A stretch of 64,000 bases of DNA, taken from NCBI GenBank assembly GCA_025991245.1, contig BQMJ01000079.1, positions 41,640 to 105,639 of the forward strand. The letters are read 5' to 3'. The first letter of the stretch is position 1. Every line of letters starts with the position of its first letter. The notes beneath the pieces were generated by a model that ran no database searches, was not told the DNA's origin, and saw only the letters and a list, made by a program, of their open reading frames with translations. Of this stretch, positions 1 through 11,715 are shown piece after piece. The DNA is from Galdieria partita. Taxonomy: Eukaryota; Rhodophyta; Bangiophyceae; Galdieriales; Galdieriaceae. The position numbers were made by a program, and so were the translations under genes.

Positions 1-75
1 GTCCTCTTCCTCTGTATCGTCAGTTTCTCTTTCCTTTTTGTTGGAACTTGTCGATAATAGCCTCAATCTTTCCAT
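1..75 (-). CDS. N-terminus of an unknown protein (runs off the left edge)
   Basis: An open frame starts at the ATG whose complement lies at 73-75 and stays open for 25 codons to the window edge. It begins MERLRLLSTSSNKK and then turns strongly acidic (ETDDTEEED). It points away from the methyltransferase gene starting at 247, so the 170 bases between would be a shared divergent promoter, in keeping with the layout of this region. Too little is visible to name a family. The call rests only on an uninterrupted frame, a good ATG and the gene spacing. Confidence 0.45.
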   Translation of the reverse strand, partial: MERLRLLSTSSNKKERETDDTEEED

Positions 76-246
76 TTTCCTAGTTACCAGTGTTGTACGC
101 ACAAAAACATTCTTTATATCCTTTATTCGTTGGATGATCAACGATGCTCTTTCCGTCCTTCTTCCACACCACCACATTCTTCTTCCATCCTTTTGGATGT
201 TGGGCGTTTTCACCTATTTGGTTAGTATTTGAGACTGTTGTTGCAC

Positions 247-1052
247 ATGGGTCATTTTGTTACTAGTAAAAGAGATTTTCGAGCTCGAGCGCATAGTAAT
301 CCTCTCAATGATGCAGAGTTTTTAGTGCCTGAGGATCCTTGTAGTGTTGATTGGTCACCTTTTATTCCTGATATAGGAACTCGTTCCATTGATTTTGTAG
401 ATTTAGGTTGTGGTTATGGTGGCTTATTATGTGAGTTATCCACTGCTTTTCCTGAAAAGTATATGTTGGGTATGGAAATTCGGGATAGAGTGGCTTCCTA
501 TTGTGTGACCAAGTTGGAAGAGTTGCGTCGCTTGAACAACGGAAAATATCGAAATATAGGCTTTATTCGCACCAATTGTATGAAATTCTTACCATTTTAT
601 TTTCCTCGTTCGAGTGTAGAAAAGTTTTTCATTTGTTTTCCTGATCCTCATTTTAAGAAGAAGAAACATCGGCAACGGTTGGTGAGTTTGAGGTTTCTGT
701 CAGAAGCAGCCTATTGTTTACAACCCGGGGGTATGATTTATATTGTGACTGATGTGGAGGAATTGTTTCATTGGATGGTAAGTGGTAGGAATACGAGTTT
801 TTGTAGTTGAATTGTCCATAGAATCACCAATTTGCACAACATCCATTGTTCTTGAAAAAGGAACAACATGTTGTTATGGTAAGTGCCAAAAGGTAGAAAT
901 GGGTATATAGGATGATGCATTCATTGCTTCTTATTCATTCTTAGCAACAAGATGTTCTTCTTCCATATCTATTGAATCATACGGATGAAGCTCAAAGAAT
1001 GAAACGTCGAGGACAAGAAACTCAATATTGGAATGTATTTCAACGAAAATAG
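247..1052 (+). CDS. TRM8: tRNA (guanine-N7)-methyltransferase, catalytic subunit (TrmB/METTL1/Trm8 family)
   Basis: Makes 7-methylguanosine, typically at position 46 of tRNA, using S-adenosylmethionine. The start at 247 (MGHFVTSKRDF) fits because the family motif RARAHSNP follows at once. Next come the SAM-binding DLGCGYGGLL, the LGMEIR motif, IRTNCMKFLP, the signature CFPDPHFKKKKH and the ITDVEEL-like IVTDVEELFHWM. Three exons are clear: 247-777, 822-878 and 945-1052, with introns of 44 and 66 bases (GT-AG). Exon 2 encodes NHQFAQHPLF, matching the family's C-terminal region, and exon 3 runs to the TAG at 1052. The usual partner is a WD-repeat protein (Trm82/WDR4), which is not in this window. 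It converges on UBE2W with 25 bases between the stops. Confidence 0.93.
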
Positions 1053-1077
1053 AATATTTCACCCAATCTTAACCTCT

Positions 1078-1778
1078 TCAAACACTATCATCATGAAATA
1101 GCCAACGAGTCAGTTTGGGTGAACGACCTCGACTATTTCTTATATAAGCATCGTTATCTTTGGGAATGCGCTAATAACATAAAGATTAAGAAACCTGATG
1201 GATGACTGTCCAATTACCTTTTCAGTCGCACTACTCAACATACTCAGAATACTCAAACAAACCGATGTAACCGTCAGCGCTGGACTCCAACCATCATACA
1301 AAACATTCAAACAAACTATATACTTGTGTCACTCTGACAATCATAACCCTATTCATACTTACTATGGCCATTGGTATAAACATGTTGATGTACAGGAGTA
1401 GGTTGAAGAAAGATAACTTCAGGTGCTTCAATAGGATACTATGCACAATGAATAAGTTGGATAACCCAATGGACACAACTCACATCACGAGGAAAACTAA
1501 AGCGTAAAGTATACTCTTCTCCGACAAAAATAGTATCCTCTGCACCAACCACCTTTACATACCACCTCAAAAGGAAAAGTTCATATACTCCATATTCTCA
1601 AAATAAGATAAAAGACATACAAGTCCAATCTTTCTGGTTGTTGAACGGACATTCCAGGAACAGGGTCACCTAGTAACCACTCTCGTAGCTCCTTTAGGAG
1701 TCTCTTCCTTGCTACTGCTGATAGAGAACCCGTAGGAAGAGTATCCATATCCGTCCATGAAGGAGAGTGTTCAGGCAT
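1078..1778 (-). CDS. UBE2W: Ubiquitin-conjugating enzyme E2 W-like
   Basis: An E2 enzyme. Members of this branch can attach ubiquitin to substrate N-termini. Translation from the ATG at 1778 gives ARKRLLKELREWLL and PVPGMSV. After hand splicing come WYVKVVGAEDTIFVGEEY, then YPIEAPEVIFLQPTPVHQHV, NGHICLNVLYDGWSPAL with the catalytic Cys in ICL, SVCLSILSMLSS and a C-terminus ending RWLFHDDSV. This order matches UBE2W. There are five exons and four short GT-AG introns, two of them near 1571-1621 and 1438-1489. The N-terminus carries about 20 extra residues before the E2 fold. The start codon lies inside the possible 5' end of the divergent peptidyl-tRNA hydrolase gene, so the two share one promoter. 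Confidence 0.9.
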
Positions 1779-2724
1779 CGTTTCAAACCTATCTCAACCT
1801 TATGATAGTTTCTCAAGTGATAATAGGAAACACAATTCCTCTAAAGAGATTGATGATCGCAAGGGATGCATTGTTTGTGAGTTCAACTCTTGTGAGAACA
1901 ACCAAAACAAAGTGCGTTCAAAAGTACTTTTACTGTTGCAGTCATAATGGGGGTTCGAACAACTCTGCCGTGTCATCTCAAAAGTGTAGAGAATGTCTTA
2001 TAGTGGGATTAGGAAACCCAGCAAGTCACTTGAAAAACACTCGCCATAACTTGGGTTTCGAAATATTGGATTTCTATGCAAGCCAATATTCTTTGACGTT
2101 TACAAAAGATAAATATTTAAATGCTGAATATGCTTGTCGTCAGTATCCTAATGCGGTAGGTCGGTTGATATCTTCGTTGGGCTGTCCTATATTTTGCTAC
2201 CTTAGAAAGTACACTTTTTAAAACCTATGACTTTTATGAATAATAGTGGACAATCCGTGGCAGCTATGATGCGTCGAGTAGCCTTTTCATTGGAAAATAT
2301 TTTGGTGATAGTGGACGATATGAGTTTACCTTTTGGTCAAACGAGGTTGAGACTGAAAGGAAGTCACGGTAAGTATCTCTTTGCCATAATCATAGTCTGA
2401 CAAAAAAGGGATAATAAAAGGTGGCCATAACGGCTTGAAAAGTGTGGAGAAAGTGTTGGGTTCTCAACAGTATGTTCGTCTAAGAGTGGGTATTGACGCC
2501 CCAAAGGAAAAAAGTCTTTCAGCACAAGTATACGTGTTGAGTCCTTTTTCTCCTGTTGAAAAGAAACAACTTGTACAAGTATTTTGGTAAGTATTCTTTG
2601 TTCAAACTAGGCTGTCGATCATTCCTATCGAAAAAGGAATTGTGCTCATCTATTGAACATGTGGATTGAGGAATCGCATTCACAAAAATTGTTGGCCATC
2701 GCAAACGCTCCTTATAAACTTTAA
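1757..2724 (+). CDS. PTH1: Peptidyl-tRNA hydrolase (Pth family), organelle-targeted
   Basis: Releases peptides from prematurely dropped peptidyl-tRNA so the tRNA can be reused. Visible motifs are LIVGLGNP, then NTRHNLGFE with the catalytic His, KPMTFMNNSGQ, VDDMSLPFG with the catalytic Asp, GSHGGHNGLKS and LRVGIDAP. These cover the whole bacterial-type enzyme. Exons join at about 2155/2210, 2370/2422 and 2589/2637, and the last ends ANAPYKL at 2724. About 70 residues precede the enzyme, rich in Ser, Arg and Thr, which suggests a plastid or mitochondrial presequence. The start is uncertain: ATGs occur at 1757 (overlapping the UBE2W start), 1802 and 1851. Its stop is 8 bases from the stop of the convergent S1 gene. 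Confidence 0.9.
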
Positions 2725-2732
2725 AATACTTT

Positions 2733-4249
2733 TCAAACATCACTTTCTGGTAATATTGTGCCATTCATCGAATCTTGTTTCAAAGGATGACTAGTATTAT
2801 CATGATGATGACTACTGTTGTTATGGCTACCAAATAATATAGGATCTAAATCATCCAATGAGCCTATATCTAATCCTGCAATAATATCGTCTGTGGATGA
2901 AGAAGAAGTTGTACTTTTCGAACGAACAGGAGAATCCATCTTTTGATTATAAGAGAGTGCCATTTCTTCAGCCTTTTCATACACCAACTGCTTGTTCCTA
3001 AGCATGTCTCCAGGATGTGGTTCTAAGGCTTTCGTACTTAGAGAAATACGACCTCGTTGCTTATCAAAGCTAACTACCATGCACTTCACCTTCTCTCCAG
3101 GTACAAATAAAGACTGAATATGGGTAACTTGATCATGAGATATCTGAGATATATGCAAAAGACCTGAGGTACCAAAAACATCTACAAAGACTCCATAAGG
3201 TTTCACTCCTTGTACAGTACCTTCCACTAAAGCTCCAGTCTTCAGATTCTCCATTTGACGTTCTGCCATTGCCCGTCGATGAGAAACAACCAGCCTTCCT
3301 TTGGACTTGTCTACTTCTAAACACTTTACTGGATATGTGTGACCAATCATCTCTTCCAAACTTGTTCCAGGCAATGAAATATGAGAGATTGGAAGAAATC
3401 CTCGAATACCATGAACAAGAACCAAACAACCCCCACGATTAACGGCTACTACTTGAGCTTCTGTTGTGGTGGCTTCATCAAGTGCTGTGTTCAGTTTCTT
3501 CCAAGCTAACTCTAACTCTAAACGGCGAATCGAAACTTTGGGATGACCAGAATCACTATCCGCATCTAAAAGCACAAACTCCTTCTCATCACCTACTTGA
3601 AGAACATCACGAATAGACTCTACTGGATACAGAGAAACTTCATTGCTGGGTAACAAAGCTGTAGATTTTGCACCAATGTCTACTAGAGCTCCTCCATTGA
3701 TCATTTCAACTATGACTCCTTTTCTTATGTCACCCGCTGTGAAAGAATAACTTATGTCACCAACTTCCTTATCCAAGTCACCATAACTAGAAAAACACTT
3801 TCAGTCTTCTACAATACCACCCTCATATCAACATAATACCTGAATGGCATATCTGAAGGCAAAGGTATTTTATCCATCACTTTTCTTTTGTTCTCTACTA
3901 GCCTCGGTCGACTGGCTTGCTGGGACACTAAAACTCGGCCATTCATAGTGTTCCCATTAAGTGAAGATATTTTAGACCACAAATCTTCCAACACTTTCTT
4001 AGACGACCCTGAATCACCAACTTGTGCTGTTTCTTCTGCTCGAATCAGTACAACAGCAGTTGTGGTCGTTTCTTCTTTCCTAAGACGGGAGGCTTTTCCC
4101 GTTCCTTTAAAACGTTCCACAGCTCTTTTTGAACATAGGAAACCTCTTTCGTCTAGGCGTGTTCCTAATAACCAGGGTGTTGTTTCGCTCCAGGTGGTTG
4201 TCACGTTGGAACGACTCAACCTTTTCAAACTAGTAGCTACTTGTTTCAT
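2733..4249 (-). CDS. RPS1: Plastid-type 30S ribosomal protein S1 (three S1 domains)
   Basis: S1 binds mRNA on the small ribosomal subunit. Three S1 RNA-binding domains are seen in order: one beginning GDIRKGVIVEMINGGALVDIG, a less typical one around VVAVNRGGCLVLVHGIRGF, and a classical one around GALVEGTVQGVKPYGVFVDV with GLLHISQIS. Three domains is the usual plastid/cyanobacterial size. A Ser/Thr-rich acidic tail follows, ending LPESDV. One 53-base intron near 3787-3839 joins DMPF to SYGDLDKEVGD. The start at 4249 (MKQVATSLKRLSRSN) gives a basic, hydroxyl-rich leader suitable as a transit peptide. It is inferred, because the frame stays open further upstream without a better ATG. Confidence 0.85.
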
Positions 4250-4556
4250 TGATTTGCAGGAAACTTGTCTGTGTATACATTGTGTGTTTTTGGTTTGTAC
4301 TGGAGCTTCTATATAACACCACATATTGCAAGGTTTGGTGTCTGTGTGAAGAACCGTTGCCACTCGACCAAACCTGCAAAAGCTCAATCTCGCCACTGCG
4401 CGTAAAGGGGATGGCCTCGATTTCAATGTGTGGTCCAACGCTGCTTTTATTACTCCCACTTCAACCTCGACTGGTGCAATAAACTTTGTAAATTCATTTT
4501 GTAGATATGACACAAAATCGAGAACAAATGATAATATACCCACGGCATTCCTACTC

Positions 4557-5015
4557 TTAGTCTAAAAAGTCTTCCGGTGAATAGCGATCCAGATATCTGG
4601 GCTGGGTTCCTCTACCAGCACAATTCGTGCATACAACGGTTCCTATTCCATCACAAAACGAACATAATTCAGTTGGGTCTATTGGATTCTTTCCAGAACC
4701 TTTACAACGAATACACTCTAAACGCTTTCGACCATTGCAAACTACACAAGGTTGCAAGTTTTCACGTTGTGAGCCACGAACTCCTTGTTTCTCAGTCCAC
4801 ACAAGAAAAGCAACTCCAGCAGTTAACCCCAACGCTGCTGTTAGAATCCCTTGAAACAAGCCTGTATCCAGGGCCATATGTATACTACAACGTCGAGAAA
4901 CTTGTTGAAAACCAACTGAGTATTTTCCATGCGAATGAAAACAATAGTTTGATTTTCTACCAATGATATCGTTTCGTAATGATACTTTCGGTATTGGAGT
5001 AAGAAAGGAAATCAT
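4557..5015 (-). CDS. DnaJ-type zinc-finger membrane protein, probably plastid
   Basis: A single-exon protein of 152 residues. The N-terminus (MISFLTPIPKVSLRND) looks like a targeting leader. A hydrophobic segment GILTAALGLTAGVAFLVW follows at about residues 55-73. The C-terminal half holds four Cys-x-x-Cys knuckles: CVVCNGRK, CIRCKGSG, CSFCDGIG and CTNCAGRG, the DnaJ cysteine-rich zinc-binding pattern without a J domain. Plant plastid proteins of this kind (BSD2-, PSA2- and LQY1-like) help assemble Rubisco or photosystems. That is the likely class, but the exact ortholog cannot be told. The ATG at 5015 is the first in frame. Confidence 0.75.
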   Translation of the reverse strand: MISFLTPIPKVSLRNDIIGRKSNYCFHSHGKYSVGFQQVSRRCSIHMALDTGLFQGILTAALGLTAGVAFLVWTEKQGVRGSQRENLQPCVVCNGRKRLECIRCKGSGKNPIDPTELCSFCDGIGTVVCTNCAGRGTQPRYLDRYSPEDFLD

Positions 5016-5137
5016 TCAGTCGGTCTTTCCAATCAATCAATCTCCACACCCGTTGAATCCAATGAATTTTGTACACTCCTCCTCCTAGCTCCAGTTGTGC
5101 GGGTTTGTTGGAACAAAGTGAATACCTGCCCCTTATC

Positions 5138-5467
5138 ATGAAAGTCTATCGAGATTACGAGACTGCTATACGATACACAACGTTTGTAGGAGTCAATTGT
5201 CTCCTGTTTTATACAGTAATAGCTTTTTTCGTTCAGTAACTTGTTTCTAACTCGTTTTCCAAGGCCGGGCCTATTGCCCGATTCATTCAAGGGTTGCCTT
5301 ATTGGGATAGAAAAGTAGGTAAAGAATATTTTAATCGAACTGATTGTTGAACGACCCTGTAGAGGGAGGAACAAGAAGCCGCTAGAAATCGTGAACGTTT
5401 ATGGAAGAGATGGAAAAGTGAAATAGCCTATCAACGCAATGAACAGTGGAACTCAACAGGAGAGTGA
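5138..5467 (+). CDS. Small hypothetical protein, three exons
   Basis: Reading from the ATG at 5138 and splicing a 48-base intron (GTAATA...CAAG) and a second of about 46 bases (GTAGGT...TGTAG) gives about 77 residues. It starts MKVYRDYETAIRYTTF, continues through GPIARFIQGLPYWDRK and ends with a charged helix containing ERLWKRWKSEIAYQ. The frame is kept across both joins, which supports a real gene. A short hydrophobic stretch lies at residues 15-27. The size and the charged tail would suit a small subunit or assembly factor of an organelle membrane complex, but no family is recognised. It lies between the zinc-finger gene and RAD50. Confidence 0.5.
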
Positions 5468-5704
5468 ATCAAATAAACGTGCAATTGTCTAAAGTAGGCT
5501 CTTTCATTCTTGTTATGTTTATAAACGGGTTTTGGTTCTCATATGACTTGACACTCTCAAACATGGTTCGATGAAGAACTGTACAACGCGCCTTTTTCAT
5601 TTTTTCTTCGGCTTGCTTTCTATTGGGCGCTCTAAAAACTCCCAATGCTTTAAATCTCTCTCGAAAGAGAATTCTCAGAGTTGTGTGTCTATTACTGAGA
5701 CCAT

Positions 5705-8700
5705 ATGACGACTTTGGAAAAACTGGGTATTTCAGGTATCCGAAGTTTTGCTCCAAGAGAGGAACAGGCCATACGTTTCAAAAAACCGCTCACTATTATA
5801 CTTGGTCACAACGGTGCCGGAAAAACCACGATTATCGAGTGCATCAAAGTAGCTTGTACTGGCAACTTGCCTCCTTTCGTAGACAAAGGAGGTGCGTTTA
5901 TTCATGACCCTCGAATCCAGTCAGATACTGAAACAAAGGGAAAAATAAGGTTGCAGTTTACTGACTTGGCTGGAAGAAAGATTATTGTCAACAGACAGTT
6001 TCAACTGACCAATAAGGTGACAACAAAGAAACAGGAGTTCAAATCAGTCGAGCAAAGTGTTCAAATTGTTGATGGCAAAGAAAAGCTAACGTTGTCACAG
6101 AGACACGCAGACGTGAATGAAATAGTTCCCGAGTTGATGGGAGTCACCAAGGCAGTTTTAGAACACGTAGTATTTGTACACCAGGAAGAAAGCAACTGGC
6201 CTTTATCTGATCCGAGGCATTTGAAGGAAAAGTTTGATGAAATCTTTGCTGCAACAAGGTATACAAAGGCACTAGATGCAATCAGGAAATTTAAGAGAGA
6301 AAAGACTACGCAACTGAAGGAAAAGGCAGCAGATTTGAATTTTTGGAAAGAGAAAGTTGCTCAAGCAGAGAAATTACAGAATGAGTACATACAGTTACAG
6401 AATCAGGAGAATCAGTTTGCAGATGCCATAGCGAAACTGGAAGAAGAACTGCAGACATTGGAAAGTCAAAGACGCGAACTGGTTGAGAAGGTACAAAAAT
6501 GTAATGCACTACGACATGAAGTGGAAAACTTGAGAGCGGGAAAGCAATCATATATTTCTACTTTAAAGGACATTTATGCTTCCATGGACGAAGAATTTGT
6601 AGAGACCGATGAAGAATTGGGACAATTTGAAGAAGAAATAAATAGCCAGGCAGGTTTTCTTCAAGTTATAATGTTTGATGCTTACACAGTGAATTCTAGA
6701 TTCAATCTTTTCAACAAACAAAGAAAATGAGAGAAAATGCTGCCGCAGAGTGTCGATCGAAACTCGAAAGTCACACACAACGCCTTTCTGTGTTACATAC
6801 TGAAAAAGGTCATTGGAAAGCTTCTCGAAATCTGTTCGAACGAAAACAGTTGGAATATAATCAACTAAAACAGACAATTTGTGGCAAGTTGTTGGAAGAG
6901 AATGTCGTGGAGTTGAATTATGATGAGATAGAGGAAACATTGGACAGAATGATAGGTCATTGGGAATCCGTAATGAAAGAAAAGCTTGAAGAGTTGCATG
7001 AAAGAGAATCTATGTTAAACAAGCAGTGTTTCGAAAAAGAATCAGAGGTATTTTGTGCTTGTAAGACTCCATTATTTCTGTTAAACTGTTATAAGGCTCA
7101 GAAGCTGCGTGTGCAATGGAAAGTTCTCGAACATTCATTGAAAGAAATGAAGACGAAACTTGAAGGTTCGCCTAATGATGAAGACATCGACATTCTTTCA
7201 GCACAACAAGAGTTGGAAAAATTGAACAGTTCATTGGTATCAAAGCAACATAGTTTAGAACAACTTCAAGAAAATTCCGATTGGTCAAAATTAAGAAAGG
7301 AAAAAGACGAACTGACAAAGCAGGCTTCAGATTTGAGAAGACGTTTCTCTAATTTATGTGAAGAAAGGAATGCTTCGAAGAGTGATGAAGAAGTTGCAAG
7401 TCGCTATGTGTTGTTGGTAGGCCAGGTAAGTTGTTCTGAGTTGATCTTTTACAGCTCTTTTTTTTATGTTGTTGGTCATAGCGTGATGATTTGCAATGTC
7501 GAATAGCCAAACTTGAAGATCAAATCAAAAATCATGCCGCAGTTTCTAATGTTTCTGAAGTTAAAGTCATCAGTGATGCAGCAGTACTCGGTCGATTAGA
7601 TGTGATATTAGAAATGCAGCAAAAGTTCGAACAAGATGAACAAGAGCATATGTTTTTGGTTTCGAAAGCAGAAAGCAGTCTTGAAGCATTGAGCAAAGAT
7701 TTATCGGAGAGCTGTGAAAGAATTCAAAAGATGGAAGACAACATGGAACGTTTAAAAGCTATTATAGGAGCCGAATTTGCTGGTGAAAACGGTCTCGAAA
7801 CATTTGAAAAGGTGTTGAAGGAAGCGGAAGAGAAGGTGCGAGAGGCCAGAGAAACTCAAAAGCAGTTTGAGGTGAGAATGCATTATTTCAACTATATTTG
7901 TTGAAAGAGTTGAATGTGTCCTTGTTAGGGTGCAGAGGAGTTTTGGAAACAGCTATTAGCTCGAGCAAAGAGAAAAAAGTGTTGTCCAACATGTGATCGT
8001 GCCTTTCCTTCGGAGGACGATTTCTCACTTTTGATTGAAAAATTGCAGTCGAGAGCAGAGAAAGTACACCAAGGTAATGTCTATCCAAGTATTGTTCAGG
8101 CAAGGAAGAATGCAGAGGAAGAGCTTGATCAACTTCATAAGAAGCAGTTGTCTTTGAATGAGTATGGCAAGAGAAATGATATTCTTTTCATCAGGTTCAT
8201 TTGTAGTTGTAGGTTGGTAATGCTTCGAAAGACGTGGAAGAATGAAATGGAAACAAAGACCAAAAAACAGGAAGAGTACAGAGAGTGGGAAGAAAAGTTA
8301 GAAAATGCGAAGAAGGATTTGTTATTATCTAAGAAAAACAAGGATAGTTTATCAAATATTTCTTCCCTTTTGCAACGGAGACAGTCGTTGGTGGATGACT
8401 TGGCGTCAGTAGATAGTGAGTTAAATGGAATGGTAACTATGCTTCTTTTCTTCTATGTATTCATACATTCATTTGTTTTGAAGAATGTGAGTGCAACTAG
8501 TGAAGATACGTCGACACGTTCTCGTCTTTTGATTGATGAAGAGTTGAGAAATTGTAACCATGAACTGGATGAATGTACCAAAAGGCTGTCGCAAGTAGAA
8601 CAGGAATTGGACAAATACAAAAATCAGTATAATGAATTGGAGAAAGAGGTAAAGGAAGATGAAGCCAGGAGCCGGGATTGGAAAGAAAAGGTAACCTTAT

Positions 8701-10138
8701 TACAACGTCGCGAACACGAGATGTGCCAGTTGCATGAACAAATTGCTGAGACCGAAAGACAGGTATGTGTGTGTAGTACAGTCATGACAGCTAATTGGGT
8801 ATTCACTACTATCTTATGTAGGAAAAAGAACAATGGCACCTGGTGGAACAGGCAGATACTGAGTTGAAGGAATTCAAGTCGTCACTGCAAACTTGTAAAG
8901 AACAACTTCTTGAATGGAAGGAAACTTGTTCTGCTGAAATCAAATGGGCGCGTGACAGTAAAAGGGAACTTGAACTTTTGACTGAAGAAATGAACAAACT
9001 ATATGGTAACTGCAGTGATGACATCTGGCAACGACTAGAACAGGAAGAGGAAACTTTGAACCAGGAAGTACAAAATTGTAACAAGGAAATATCCGAGTTG
9101 GAAGAAAGTGCCCAGAAGAATATATCAAAGATATACGAGTTGAATTCTACTTTGAGGAATATCGAAGCCAATAGAAATTTTCGAAAGACAAAGGCAATCA
9201 TCGATGAAATGGAAAATAAGATGGACCAATTGCAACTCAAAATAGCAGAGTTGGAACAAGGAACAGACTTGGTTGCGGAATCAAACAACAAAGATGACAG
9301 TATTCAAAAACTCCGCCAGAAATCAAGCTCGTTGGCAGGTAAAAAAGAGGTAGATGTTGAGTTTTTTCTTAGCAACTATTCTATCTTGAGCACATGTTTT
9401 TAGGTGATGAATGACAGAATGGAAAAGCTCAAGAAAGAAATTCACAATGCCGAACCCACGAAGATTAATGAAACTTATCGAGAAAAGTTGATCGAATTGA
9501 AAACCCTGGAATGGAGTCTGAAAGATCTTGATCAGTATCATAATGCGCTAGATCGTTCGTTGATGACGTTTCATACGCTGAAAATGAAAGAGATAAACAA
9601 AGTTATCAAAGAGCTTTGGCAAGTAAGTTGGTATTTTATAGAAGGAACTTTCTTCAATGTACCATCACCCTAGGCAACTTATCGAGGAAAGGATATTGAT
9701 TACATTGAGATTGTCTCCGATTCAGAAATGGATCAAAATGGAAGCAAACGGTCCTACAATTACCGGGTTTTGATGCATCGAGGAGACGCTTCTTTAGAGA
9801 TGCGCGGTAGATGCTCTGCCGGCCAAAAGATTTTGGCGTCTTTAGTCATTCGTTTAGCATTAGCGGAAAGTTTCTGTTTAGAATGTGGTATATTGGCATT
9901 GGATGAGCCTACGACCAATTTAGACAAAGAAAATATTGAAAGTCTGGCCAATGCTCTTTCTGATGTTATAAGAGCAAGACGAATTCAGGAAAATTTCCAG
10001 TTGATTCTCATCACTCATGATGAACACTTCATAGAGCTTTTGGGCTCTAGAGAAGTAACAGACACTTACTATCTGGTAGAACGAGATGAAGATGGATTCT
10101 CACATATACGCTTACAAGACCTCAATGTCTTGGGATAA
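5705..10138 (+). CDS. RAD50: DNA repair ATPase RAD50
   Basis: RAD50 is the SMC-like ATPase of the MRE11-RAD50 complex, which tethers and processes DNA double-strand breaks and telomere ends. The N-terminus holds the Walker [18 protein letters not shown] and the HQEESNWPL motif. Long coiled coils flank a zinc hook seen as [11 protein letters not shown] at about 7975-8000. The C-terminal lobe has the ABC signature GRCSAGQK, Walker [18 protein letters not shown] and ILITHDEHF. About nine short introns interrupt the coiled coil, for example near 7049-7095, 7425-7482, 7873-7928, 8763-8820, 9339-9402 and 9621-9673. The join near 6650-6700 is ambiguous and may use a GC donor. The summed exons give about the 1,300 residues usual for the family. 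It converges on the next gene with 26 bases between stops. Confidence 0.95.
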
Positions 10139-10164
10139 ACAATTTTTCATGGATTTTGTTGCCT

Positions 10165-11715
10165 TTACAAAAGTGCAGTAGCAAACACCTCAAAGGCATA
10201 TTCGAATCTCCACCGAGTCCCCGTACTCTTATCCAATAGATGGACTGGCGGCAATCGTATCAAACCTTGTTTTGTAACAGTTACATCGGTTCGAATAGTA
10301 ATACATTCTTGTTTAGGTACGCGACCGAGAGCCAATATACTCTTTGGAAATTGGACATGTAAGGGAGTTGAATCATTCACCAGTGTATAGTCATTATCAC
10401 CTTGGGTTATTGTAACTACACTACTCGACTTGTTTTCATCCCAATGTTTCTCTTGCAACAATAAAAGACCTTGTAAAATATCCTCTTGGGATTTGTTGAT
10501 GATTGTAATATCCACTGAAAACACTTGATTCACCACAACTTTCTGAGGACCTGAAAAAGAAATGGATATCGCACTCGACTTGCTAGGAAGTTTCCAACGA
10601 ACGGACTGTACACACTCTGAAAGAAATTCATTGGATAAAAAAGTGGATGAATGATTGGTCATTTCCATATCACACAAGTGCCAAAAGAATCTCAAGGGCA
10701 CCTCCATTAATGGATCCATGAAATCAGCGCAAGGAAACTGATCCGTTTTCCAAGTAAAATGAAAGACAAAACAATACTCTTCTTTCGGACGCAATATAAG
10801 GGGTTCCGTTTGGGTAGTTGAGTAACCGGGAATATGTACAGAGATATACGATAAAATGCCATCGCTGTCTTTTGTTGTCATCGAGGAAATGGAATCAACA
10901 GTTGAAAACTTGCTCACAGGATATTGGGCATCCTGACTATTCATAGTTGGATGAACCATGTGAGAAGAATAAATGTCCAAAGTTGGAAAATCTAATTGTA
11001 AACAAAACTCTTCCAACATGTTTTGAACTGCAAAACAAAGAAAAGAACCACAAGGAGTACGAGTAAACCAATATCGAGATTGGAAACCTTCTATCACTTG
11101 TAGTTTTCTTTTCATCGTCATATTCAACAGTGGTGTCGATTTCTCTCGTTGATATACCATTTGTACTGAATCTGCAACGCTATCTGTAGAAATAGTCGTA
11201 CTTTCTCGTATATGTATTTGCAAAATCACTTCCTTTCCGTTGGCATTCCTTGGCAAAGAGACTGGAACTGGATACTCCGATATCAAAGCAAATTGGTAAG
11301 AGTCTGTTTCTATTTGTTGCCAAGGAAGATCTGTCAAAGAAGGACAGCTCCACGCAAAGCGGTGCGTAGGAAAGACATAGACGCCATGGGTAGTTGGAAC
11401 TCGGTCTTCTGCGTGTTCACCTACCTTTTCTTCCACAGAAACTTCAAAAGAATAACTCAACTCGAGAAAAGAAATGAGTGCACGTAAACGTTCAATGGGG
11501 ATACCCTTTGGGCGAAGCAATATGACAGCTTTGAGGACCTCTCCGTTTACGACAAACTCTCTATCAGGCTCTGTCAACTAAAACAACAATCATTCAAGAA
11601 TGCTATGGCGACAATGTCAATAACTCACCGACTCCAATATTGATTTGTTTTCTATTTTTGGAAGACGTAAGGAGACATGGCACTGTGACAAACGTGGAGG
11701 CAAAATCATGTCCAT
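10165..11715 (-). CDS. Conserved beta-sandwich protein, possibly a TRAPP-associated subunit (TRAPPC13/14-like)
   Basis: Two exons. Exon 1 starts at 11715 (MDMILPPRLSQCHVSLRLPK) and joins across an intron at about 11579-11627 to a long exon beginning LTEPDREFVVNGEVLKAV. The protein is about 500 residues, mostly beta-strand in character, with no transmembrane segment. The phrases VNGEVLKAVILLRPKG near the N-terminus and VNQVFSVDITIINKSQED near the C-terminus resemble the paired immunoglobulin-like domains of TRAPP II accessory subunits (TRAPPC13, TRAPPC14/MAP11, Gryzun-type). These act in Golgi trafficking and Rab activation. The match is to fold style rather than a signature motif, so the name is tentative. 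The splice join is well supported by continuous sense. Confidence 0.5.

Noticed and set aside
1945-1965. GGTTCGAAC resembling a tRNA B box
   Set aside because: It lies inside the peptidyl-tRNA hydrolase leader and has no cloverleaf partners.
3888-4316. Plus-strand frame of 142 codons
   Set aside because: Antisense to the first exon of the plastid S1 gene, which is supported by splicing to the S1 domains.
4577-4966. Plus-strand frame of 129 codons
   Set aside because: It lies entirely antisense to the zinc-finger gene, whose Cys motifs are clear. It lacks any features of its own.
5469-5756. Minus-strand frame of 95 codons before RAD50
   Set aside because: It overlaps the RAD50 start on the other strand. 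Its N-terminal part mirrors RAD50 codons, and the remainder has no family features or splice support.
8809-9291. Minus-strand frame of 160 codons, Ser and Phe rich
   Set aside because: A mirror of the RAD50 coiled coil: Glu/Lys-rich codons read backwards give Ser/Phe/Leu.
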